Shown: positions 8,204 through 14,697 of the stretch, piece after piece
Layout: the number at the start of each line of letters is the position of its first letter
Position numbering within the stretch: the stretch's first letter is position 1
Source of the DNA: Curtobacterium sp. VKM Ac-1376
GTDB lineage: Bacteria > Actinomycetota > Actinomycetes > Actinomycetales > Microbacteriaceae
Direction: 5' to 3'
Assembly (NCBI RefSeq): GCF_015351025.1
Contig: NZ_JADKRV010000011.1
Span: 1-64,000, forward strand
DNA: 64,000 nt
Program-made: the position numbers and the translations under genes
Notes under the pieces: generated by a model
Told to the model about the DNA's origin: nothing
Database searches by the model: none
What the model saw: the letters and a program-made list of their open reading frames with translations, nothing else

Positions 8204-8824
8204 TCAGGCATCGTTGGCCAACCGTGGGTCGTCCTCTGACAGCCGTTCCAGGCCGAGTCCGGCTGCGGCGAGGATCGCGTCCTCGCTCTCGTCGGTGGCC
8301 ACCCATGACCCGATCTGTGCGTTGATGGCGACGAGCGCGCCGATGCGGCTGCGAGCGTCGAGGACGACCGCGTCGACCTCTGCTTCGGTGCAGTCGCTGC
8401 TGACTTCCGGTTTCGACGGATGCAGGGCAGGGAACTCAAGTCGCTGTACCGGCGGGTGCCACTGCACGCCGATTCGGAGCACCCGTTCGTCGGCGTCGTT
8501 GCTGTAGAACAGCGCGCCGAACGGATGTCCCATGTCGAGGGTGAGGTCGGCACCGTAGAGCGTCCACCCGGCGGCCGCGTAGCTGGGGTCCCACTGTTGG
8601 ACGACGAGCGCACCGACGCCCATCTGCAAGCCGGGAATGACGGCCTGGTCGGCGTCAACTTGCACGTACAACGCATGAAGGTCAGGGGGCACCTCCTTGC
8701 GAAGGGTGGTGAACGGGATCCGCGCCAGGCGATGTGCGGCTGGCGGCTGCCCGCCCGCACCGGCATGCTCGTTGCTCACGCCAGCAGCGGCTGCGTCGTC
8801 CTGGCGGTCTTTCCCGTTGGTCAT
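8204..8824 (-). CDS. unrecognised protein of the AbiEi-like operon
   Basis: 206 residues. A variable N-terminus of about 35 residues rich in Gly/Ala/Asp leads into an alpha/beta region (LHALYVQVDADQAVIPGLQM, then WTLYGADLTLDMGHPFGALFYS) and a helical C-terminus (AILAAAGLGLERLSEDDP). The segment ADLTLDMGHPFGALF..VSSDCTEAEVDAVV is faintly like the domain shared by the three small operon proteins, but too weakly to assert. Its ATG overlaps the stop of the Phd-like gene (ATGA), so the two are co-translated. Function is unknown. Confidence 0.45.
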   Translation of the reverse strand: MTNGKDRQDDAAAAGVSNEHAGAGGQPPAAHRLARIPFTTLRKEVPPDLHALYVQVDADQAVIPGLQMGVGALVVQQWDPSYAAAGWTLYGADLTLDMGHPFGALFYSNDADERVLRIGVQWHPPVQRLEFPALHPSKPEVSSDCTEAEVDAVVLDARSRIGALVAINAQIGSWVATDESEDAILAAAGLGLERLSEDDPRLANDA

Positions 8825-9036
8825 GGTGTGCCTCTCTCCGCAGGTGCGCCGTCGTTGCCCTGGCCGGTGTCGTCGTGACGGCGCAGCGTTTCGAGTGATG
8901 GGCGGAACAGCGCGAACGGGATACCGCCTCGTGTGACGACCACGTCCCGGCCATCCATCACATCGAGGAACCATCGGACGGGCTCCGCGACGAACTCGTC
9001 AACGGAGACCCACAGGTCCTGCGCTTCGCTCACCAT
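8821..9036 (-). CDS. Phd/YefM-like antitoxin, first gene of the AbiEi-like operon
   Basis: The 71-residue protein reads VSVDEFVAEPVRWFLDVMDGRDVVVTRGGIPFALFRPS, which follows the Phd/YefM pattern: a conserved strand, a helix, and 'G.(D/E)VVVTR.G.P.A.(L/F)'. Phd-like proteins bind operator DNA and neutralise a neighbouring toxin. The next gene (8204-8824) would be in the toxin position but resembles no known RelE, Doc or PIN toxin. Translation is probably leaderless: a -10 box ends six bases before the ATG. It is likely the autoregulator of the operon. Confidence 0.55.
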   Translation of the reverse strand: MVSEAQDLWVSVDEFVAEPVRWFLDVMDGRDVVVTRGGIPFALFRPSLETLRRHDDTGQGNDGAPAERGTP

Positions 9037-9042
9037 GCGTTC

Positions 9043-9071
9043 ATAGTAAGGAACGAGTGGTCCGCTGTCGA
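9043..9071 (-). promoter_or_regulatory. leaderless promoter of the 9036-4624 operon
   Basis: On the minus strand TCGACA (9071-9066), a 17-bp spacer and TACTAT (9048-9043) form a near-consensus sigma-70-type promoter. Six bases separate the -10 box from the ATG at 9036, so the A of the start codon is the predicted transcription start. No Shine-Dalgarno site is present or needed. Confidence 0.7.
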
Positions 9072-9644
9072 CACGTCACGGCGACGAGATCGTTGTCTCC
9101 TGCCACGCATCCGGGCTTGCATCCCGCGGTGCGCGACTCCGCGCGGGCCCGGTCGCTGCGCCGCCGGGGTCGCAGCTATGCGCTGAACCGCCGCGAGGGT
9201 GGTCGTCAGCGGGGCTGGACCTGTCGTCAGATCGCATAACGCCGTCGCTTTCGGTGTAGGAGCGAGTCGAGGCGCGGCTTCTGCTTGCCGGTTGCTTGCC
9301 TTCGCCTGTCGAAGGTTAAGTCGACCGCAACCCCGCAGTTTCGGGGAAGTAGTGGGGTGCTAGGGCCCTCTCCTTACTTACTTACCTTTACTACTACTTA
9401 TATATAGGTAAGTAGGTATAGATAGACAGTGCGTCTATATACGCGTCTATCCCTATAGTCGTCCTCCACCCGCCTGAGCGTGAGATCGCAAGTCGGCGCG
9501 TGATCCGGCGGGCGCATCCGCACTCGACATGCGACGCAGCTTCTCGGCCTCGGTGACGGCCTTCTTCCACCGGGATCGCTCAGATCGTCTGGTGCCCGCG
9601 CATACGGGTGACAGCGTCGCACCGGGCGGCGCGGAAGGAGCACC
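9072..9644. repeat. gene-free stretch with AT-rich inverted and direct repeats
   Basis: Nothing protein-like is visible. Around 9370-9460 the base composition drops sharply in AT-rich sequence. TACTTACTTACCT (9375-9387) is mirrored by AGGTAAGTAGGTA (9406-9418), 12 of 13 paired around an 18-base AT-rich centre. Just downstream ATAGAC and GTCTAT (about 9422-9438) make a second small inverted repeat, and GCGTCTAT occurs twice at 9431-9450. This could be an iteron-type origin, an operator cluster, a recombination site or a foreign promoter region. I cannot choose among these. Confidence 0.5.
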
Positions 9645-9902
9645 ATGCAGCATCGCAACTGGTTCAGCAGTGACCGCACCGACGGGACCGCGATCGCAAC
9701 CGTGATGGATGACCTCACCGTGATCCTCCAACCCTGCGGGTTGATTGACGTTGAAGGACCGATCGGGATCTCGATGACCATCGATTTCGACGACGCGGTG
9801 GTCCTCGTCGCCGCACTGACCGAAGCGGTCGAGATCCTGCGCGCCCGAGGCCTCAGAGAACGGCCAGACGTCCTCGCCTGGCTCGACGAACACACCAGCT
9901 GA
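9645..9902 (+). CDS. small hypothetical protein
   Basis: 85 residues with a strong GGAAGGAG four bases before the ATG. The sequence is mixed strand and helix (TAIATVMDDLTVILQPCGLIDVEGPIGISMTIDFDDAVVLVAALTEAVEILRA). It ends in an amphipathic helix and an acidic tail. No family is recognised. It lies downstream of the AT-rich repeat patch and is followed after 82 bp by the DUF723-type gene on the same strand. Size and setting fit a mobile-element or prophage-like accessory gene. Confidence 0.55.
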   Translation: MQHRNWFSSDRTDGTAIATVMDDLTVILQPCGLIDVEGPIGISMTIDFDDAVVLVAALTEAVEILRARGLRERPDVLAWLDEHTS

Positions 9903-9984
9903 CGATCACGATCACGGTGGCAGCGACGGATTGCACGACACGGCGGCATTTCCGCGCATAGGGGAGGTGACCGAAAGGACCCCC

Positions 9985-10494
9985 ATGTCGACTGACACCC
10001 TCACTGCTCGAGCGAACGCGTTCGTTGCTGCTGCGACCGAGAAACACGGCGGGCGCTACGACTACTCCCAGGTGCTCGCCGAGTACGTCAACGCTCACAC
10101 GAAAGTCACCATCGGCTGTCCCGACCACGGGCAGTTCACGCAGGAGCCGAACGAGCACCGACGCGGTCAGCGGTGCCCGGACTGCTCAGGCCGTCGGAAC
10201 TCCCGCCCGTCCGTCCGCCGAGACCTGTTCATCGCCGGTGCGCGAGAGGTTCACGGCGACCGATACGACTACTCGCAGGTCCGATACGTGGACCAGCACA
10301 CGCCGGTCACCATCGTGTGCGAGCTCCACGGCCCGTTCCCGCAGCGGCCGATGAACCATCTATCCAGCCACACGCCGAGCAACTGCCCCGACTGCGCGAA
10401 CGACACCCGACCGGTCAGCCTCAAGACCGCATGGATGAACAGGCCGGAACCGAAGCGGAACATCGACACGGGGGAGTTCAAAAGGGCAGCATGA
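9985..10494 (+). CDS. tandem DUF723-type zinc-ribbon protein
   Basis: 169 residues with two copies of the same unit. Unit one runs from about residue 9 to 65 (KHGGRYDYSQV..TIGCPDHGQFTQEP..HRRG..CPDC) and unit two from about 70 to 127 (VHGDRYDYSQV..TIVCELHGPF..CPDC). Each has C-x2-H-G and C-P-x-C ligands that could hold a zinc. Such repeats (DUF723) occur in phage and mobile-element proteins, often beside homing-type nucleases, but no nuclease domain is fused here. The ATG at 9985 follows AAAGGA; an upstream ATG adds 18 residues. The motif TCCGCGCATAG lies 24 bp upstream of this start and recurs elsewhere in the window. Confidence 0.62.
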   Translation: MSTDTLTARANAFVAAATEKHGGRYDYSQVLAEYVNAHTKVTIGCPDHGQFTQEPNEHRRGQRCPDCSGRRNSRPSVRRDLFIAGAREVHGDRYDYSQVRYVDQHTPVTIVCELHGPFPQRPMNHLSSHTPSNCPDCANDTRPVSLKTAWMNRPEPKRNIDTGEFKRAA

Positions 10495-10551
10495 CCCGCG
10501 GCCGACCCAGCGGGCCGCCACGACGGAGAGATGCTCGCCAGCAAATGAAGG

Positions 10552-10583
10552 ACCGGGTCGCCGTGGGGGGACGGCGACCCGGT
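10552..10583. terminator. perfect 13-bp hairpin between convergent genes
   Basis: ACCGGGTCGCCGT and its exact complement flank a six-base G loop. The hairpin sits between the stops of the DUF723-type gene (plus) and lsr2 (minus), which suits a bidirectional terminator, although no clear T-tract follows. Confidence 0.6.
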
Positions 10584-10630
10584 CTGAGGCAAGTGTGTGG
10601 CAAGCCCCGGGGAAAGCGTAGCGGCGTCAG

Positions 10631-10969
10631 TCAGTTCGCCGCGGCGTATGCGTCGCGGACCTGCTGGCTGATGCGGCCGCGGGCGGCAACCTCGTGACCG
10701 TTCGCGGCTGCCCATTCGCGGATCTTCGCCAGCTCATCTGGGTTGCTGCGCCCCTTCGCTGTCGTCGAGCGGCTGCTCCGGCCGGAGACCTTGCGCGCCG
10801 CGGCAACGTAGTCGGAGAACGCCTCACGGAGGTTATCGGCGTTGTCGTCGGTCAGGTCTATCTCGTAGTTGCTGCCGTCGAAGGCGAACTGGACGGTGCT
10901 TCCCCTGTCGGTTTCGATGACGTCACCGGTTAGATCGTCGACGACGTGGGTGGTGACCTTCTGTGCCAT
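10631..10969 (-). CDS. lsr2: Lsr2-family nucleoid protein
   Basis: 112 residues. The N-terminal dimerisation part is MAQKVTTHVVDDLTGD..VQFAFDGSNYEIDLT, and the C-terminal AT-hook-like DNA-binding part is IREWAAANGHEVAARGRISQQVRDAY, with the RGR minor-groove motif. Lsr2 is the actinobacterial H-NS analogue, which coats and silences AT-rich, horizontally acquired DNA. The longer upstream frame is spurious because conserved sequence starts at this ATG, preceded by GGAG. Placed inside an accessory region, it may be an element-borne copy acting on local AT-rich patches such as 9370-9460. Confidence 0.93.
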   Translation of the reverse strand: MAQKVTTHVVDDLTGDVIETDRGSTVQFAFDGSNYEIDLTDDNADNLREAFSDYVAAARKVSGRSSRSTTAKGRSNPDELAKIREWAAANGHEVAARGRISQQVRDAYAAAN

Positions 10970-11253
10970 GTGCTGCTCCAATCGAGGTCTAGTTCGGACC
11001 AGATTGGCATGAGAGTCGCTGGCGTGCGGCCGTAACATCCCGACTGGCCTCACAATGGGACTCCGCAGCGAGCGCGCGCCGCGCACCGCCGGTGTCCGCC
11101 GTCCAGGGATGGAGCCGCAGCCGCGCCCGGCCTGGTATCGGACGGCGCCGCCGGGCGCGCCGACTTGGGTCCTCGATCTCACACCAACCCGCTGGCACCG
11201 CGCATAGGAGGAAGACCCGACCACCGAAGCCCCGCCGGACGAGAGAGACTGCC
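10970..11253. promoter_or_regulatory. divergent promoter region of lsr2 and the methyltransferase operon
   Basis: The 284-bp gap between divergent starts must hold both promoters. The motif ACCGCGCATAG at 11197-11207 is immediately followed by AGGAGGAAG, which lies about 45 bases before the chosen ATG. Either a short leader is translated or the sequence is part of a promoter. No firm -35/-10 pair was assigned. Confidence 0.35.
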
Positions 11254-12996
11254 ATGCCAATCGAAACCCAGCCACTCGCTCAAGAGAACTCAGCCGACGA
11301 CACCGACGTGACCCAGCCGACGATGCCGTCGTGCGTAGACGTCCGCGGCCTCGAGTATGGTGACGTGGTGCAGAGAGAGAACGCGGCTGAAACGTCGAGC
11401 CGGGTCTCCCTCCGGGTCGTGTCCCTGTTCTCCGGTGCAGGCGGTCTCGACTTGGGTCTCGAACGAGCGGGGCACCGCGTGGTCCAGTTGTGCGAAAACT
11501 GGGAACCAGCCAAGCGGGTGTTGAGGGAACGCTTCCCGAAGGTCCCACTCGCGGACGATGTCCGCACGTTGAACCCGACTAGCGATTACGACCTCCTGGC
11601 GGCAGGGTTTCCGTGTGTGGACCTGTCCCATGCAGGCAAGCAGCGGGGGATTTTCGGGCCGAACTCCGGTCTGGTAAAGGAAGTCTTCCGTATCGCGGCG
11701 CAGACGAGGCCGCGGTGGATCCTCATCGAGAACGTGACGAATCTGCTCAGGCTTGGCCGCGGGGCAGGCATTTCGTACATCCTCGACTCGCTCCGCGAGC
11801 TCGGATATTCGTGGGCCTACAGAGTTCTCGACTCCCGCTTCACAGGCGTTCCGCAGCGCCGGCGACGTGTATTCATCCTGGCTTCGCTTGACGGAGATCC
11901 TGCTTCTGTACTCCTCGGCGACGAGGAGGAGCCACCCAAGTTGGACGAGGCGACTGTTCAGGACGCCTCAGCTTCGGGCTTCTACTGGACCGAGGGACGG
12001 CGTGGTGTCGGGCTGGTCGAAGGTGCCATTCCGACGCTGAAGGGCGGATCGACGCTCGGTTTGCCGTCGGCGCCAGCCATCTGGCAGCCCACGGCGCCGG
12101 TCGGACGGAAGATCGTGCTGCCAAGCATCGTCCACGCCGAGCGCTTGCAGGGATTCCCGGACGACTGGACGGCACCAGCGCGCGAGGATGGAGAGCCGGA
12201 TCGACGGTGGAAACTCGTCGGTAACGCTGTGACGGTAGGGGTCGGCGAGTGGATCGGACATGCTCTGAGCTCCGAAACGACGCGATCAGGCCTGCCGGAG
12301 CAGTCGGCCCCGTTGAATCGTGATCGGCCGTGGCCCGACGCCGCCTTCGGGCAAGGGACGACCGAATGGCGCTTCGACGCCACGGACCGTCCGCGGCAGC
12401 ACCCGATGACGGCACTCGCCGACATCGTCGCCGACGGCGCGACGAGTCCCCTGTCCCGTCGTGCCACTGCAGGATTCCTTTCTCGGGTGCGTGAGTCCGG
12501 AATCAAGTTGAACCCGACATTGCTCCTTGACCTGGAGCAGCATGAAACCGCGATGGACGACGCTTCGAAGTCATGGGCGTCGAGCCCGGCGGTTCGCAAA
12601 CGGATGCAGCGCACCGGTTCGAAGGACGGCTCCGCCGAGGTGGCGCTTCGGCGATCGTTGACTGCGCGAGGAGCGCGGTACCGCCTGCAAGTCGGCGTCG
12701 TGCCGGGAGCGCGCTGGCGGTCGGACATCGTCTTCGCTCGTGCCCGGGTGGTCGTCGACGTCCGCGGGTGCTTCTGGCACGCATGCCCGGAGCACGGCAC
12801 CCAGCCGAAGTCGAACGCCGGCAGGTGGGCGACGAAGCTGGCCGACAACCGCGCCCGCGACGACCGCATGGTGGACGATCTCACCCGTCACGGCTGGCAC
12901 GTCGAGGTCGTCTGGGAACACGAAGATCCCGATGCCGCCGCCGAACGTGTGTTCTCCATCGTCAGCGCACGACGCACCCAGGCAGTAGCGTCATGA
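11254..12996 (+). CDS. C5-cytosine DNA methyltransferase fused to Vsr-type mismatch endonuclease
   Basis: 580 residues. The N-terminal half is a Dcm-type methyltransferase: motif I SLFSGAGGLDLGLERAG from residue 57, catalytic motif GFPCVDLS with Cys121, ENV, QRRRR and GNAV. After a linker, residues about 445-570 form a very-short-patch-repair endonuclease: RKRMQRTGSKDGSAEVALRR, RSDIVFARARVVVDVRGCFWH, CPEHG, and WEHED. Vsr nicks T:G mismatches that arise from deamination of 5-methylcytosine, so fusion couples modification with its repair. Alternatively the Vsr-like part acts as the restriction nuclease. A weak GAGAGAG precedes the ATG. The next gene overlaps by ATGA. Confidence 0.85.
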   Translation: MPIETQPLAQENSADDTDVTQPTMPSCVDVRGLEYGDVVQRENAAETSSRVSLRVVSLFSGAGGLDLGLERAGHRVVQLCENWEPAKRVLRERFPKVPLADDVRTLNPTSDYDLLAAGFPCVDLSHAGKQRGIFGPNSGLVKEVFRIAAQTRPRWILIENVTNLLRLGRGAGISYILDSLRELGYSWAYRVLDSRFTGVPQRRRRVFILASLDGDPASVLLGDEEEPPKLDEATVQDASASGFYWTEGRRGVGLVEGAIPTLKGGSTLGLPSAPAIWQPTAPVGRKIVLPSIVHAERLQGFPDDWTAPAREDGEPDRRWKLVGNAVTVGVGEWIGHALSSETTRSGLPEQSAPLNRDRPWPDAAFGQGTTEWRFDATDRPRQHPMTALADIVADGATSPLSRRATAGFLSRVRESGIKLNPTLLLDLEQHETAMDDASKSWASSPAVRKRMQRTGSKDGSAEVALRRSLTARGARYRLQVGVVPGARWRSDIVFARARVVVDVRGCFWHACPEHGTQPKSNAGRWATKLADNRARDDRMVDDLTRHGWHVEVVWEHEDPDAAAERVFSIVSARRTQAVAS

Positions 12997-14606
12997 CCCC
13001 GTCCGAGGTCAACCTCGGCGCCGTCTACACGCAGCCCTGGGTGACAGAAATGCTCCTTGACCAGGTGGGCTATTCCGCAGACCGTGACCTCACCGAGGGT
13101 GTCCTCGTCGAGCCCTGCTGCGGTGGTGGCGCCTTTGCGATCCCGATCGTGGACCGTCTGCTTCAATCGGCGGCCCTGCACGGCGTCGACCCGGCGCGCC
13201 TCGGATCCGCGCTCGTCCTCGCGGACATCGACCCTTCAGCGGTGGAAGCGAGCCGGTTAGCGGTCACAGCCACACTGCGCCAGCGCGGGGTGCCACGTGG
13301 AACAGTCGACAAACTCGTCGACAACTGGTTCCGGGTCACCGATTTTCTCAGCTCGAACGACGGATTCCCGCAGGCCGACTGGGTCGTGGGGAATCCGCCG
13401 TACATCCGATTGGAAGACGTACCCGGTGAGCGACGCCGCGAGTATCGGGCACTCTGGTCGAGCATGCGAGGACGTGCCGATGTTTTCGTCGGATTCTGGC
13501 AAGCCGGCCTGGAACTGCTCAAGCCCCACGGTCGAATCGGGTTCGTCTGCGCTGACCGTTGGATGCGGAATCAGTACGGTAGGACACTGCGGCACATCGT
13601 CACCACCGACTACACCATCGAGTCCATCCTCGACCTGCACGACGTCGACGCGTTCGAACGGCGAGTCGACGCCTATGCGGCGATCACAGTGATTCGAGCC
13701 GAGTCGACGACCGAAAATCAGCTGAGCGTCGGGAAACTCGCGCGAAGCTTCCGCCCGACGGACGCCGCAGCCCTCACAGACGAACTCGTGAGAGGCGACT
13801 ACAAGGAACGCGACAAGTGGCGTCTGTGGACCGTCGAGCAGTCGAGCCTGTCGGAGACAGGATGGATGCTCGGGGGCCCCGATGCGAGCGACCCGCGCCT
13901 GTTGGCTGCGCTCCCGACGTTACCCGAGACGGGTGTCGTCGTCCGTGGTGGTATAGCGACGGGAGCGGACGAGGTCTTCATCGTCGACGGTAGAGTCGAT
14001 GTCGAAGCTGCACTGCTTCGGCCTGTCGTGGGACCGAAGGACCTCATCGAGGGTCAGCTACAATGGGCGGGTCGTTATCTGATCTACCCGTGGACAGAAA
14101 GCCGCGAACTGATCGCTCTCGACAAGTACCCGCGCCTCGCTATCTATCTGCACCGCCACGAGCAGCGCCTTCGGGAACGCCATGTCATTCGGAGCCGCCA
14201 AAACGAGGACGGATGGTGGCGCACCATCGATCGAGAGCCCGTCGGCGGATACTCGGGAAAGGCGCTGCTCGTCCCGGACATTCGAGAGCGGGTCGAGCCG
14301 GTCCTCGACGAAGGCGCTCACGTCCCGATGCACAGCCTGTATCGGCTCACTGCGGACGGATGGGATCTCGACGTCCTCGGCGGCGTCCTCCTGTCCGAGC
14401 TCGTACACACCCAGATGCGATCGATGTCGGTCTCGATGGCGAGCGGGCGGATGCGTGTCAGCGCCCAGTACCTGAGGCGCCTCCGTATACCCTCCGTCGC
14501 ACAGGCGACTCCATTCGCGGGAGAGTTGCGTTCTGCGTTCCGCTCACGTGACCGAGAGGCTGCAAGCGTCCTCGTCGCGACGATCGCCCGCGCGGCGTCG
14601 ACTTGA
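12993..14606 (+). CDS. N6-adenine DNA methyltransferase (Eco57I/TaqI-like)
   Basis: 537 residues. The class-I fold is visible from the SAM-binding VEPCCGGGAFAIPIVDRLL (about residue 35), an acidic LADIDPSAVEA strand and the catalytic NPPYIRLEDVPGERR (about residue 130), typical of gamma-type N6-adenine methyltransferases. The C-terminal 250 residues look like a target-recognition domain (YLIYPW, GYSGKALLVPDI, SMASGRMRVSAQYLRRLRIP). It opens GAVYTQPWVTEMLL, the usual start of Eco57I-like methylases. Having a cytosine and an adenine methyltransferase in one operon implies two modified sites or one modified on both bases. Confidence 0.85.
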   Translation: MTPSEVNLGAVYTQPWVTEMLLDQVGYSADRDLTEGVLVEPCCGGGAFAIPIVDRLLQSAALHGVDPARLGSALVLADIDPSAVEASRLAVTATLRQRGVPRGTVDKLVDNWFRVTDFLSSNDGFPQADWVVGNPPYIRLEDVPGERRREYRALWSSMRGRADVFVGFWQAGLELLKPHGRIGFVCADRWMRNQYGRTLRHIVTTDYTIESILDLHDVDAFERRVDAYAAITVIRAESTTENQLSVGKLARSFRPTDAAALTDELVRGDYKERDKWRLWTVEQSSLSETGWMLGGPDASDPRLLAALPTLPETGVVVRGGIATGADEVFIVDGRVDVEAALLRPVVGPKDLIEGQLQWAGRYLIYPWTESRELIALDKYPRLAIYLHRHEQRLRERHVIRSRQNEDGWWRTIDREPVGGYSGKALLVPDIRERVEPVLDEGAHVPMHSLYRLTADGWDLDVLGGVLLSELVHTQMRSMSVSMASGRMRVSAQYLRRLRIPSVAQATPFAGELRSAFRSRDREAASVLVATIARAAST

Positions 14607-14697
14607 GAAAACGCCACTGCGCGTCGTGTCGACACCTGGTTCGAGGTCGTCATAAGTGGGAAGTTCTGCTTGACTGTCGTTCGAGGTCAGGACGGTC

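Noticed and set aside
9398..9949. Long minus-strand frames opposite the 85-residue gene at 9645
   Set aside because: They lack ribosome sites and domain character, and they run through the AT-rich repeat patch; the plus-strand gene has a strong Shine-Dalgarno site.
10970..11548. N-terminal extension of lsr2 giving a 305-residue protein
   Set aside because: Lsr2 proteins are about 110 residues and the conserved sequence begins at the ATG at 10969 after GGAG. The extension is low-complexity and overlaps the methyltransferase gene.
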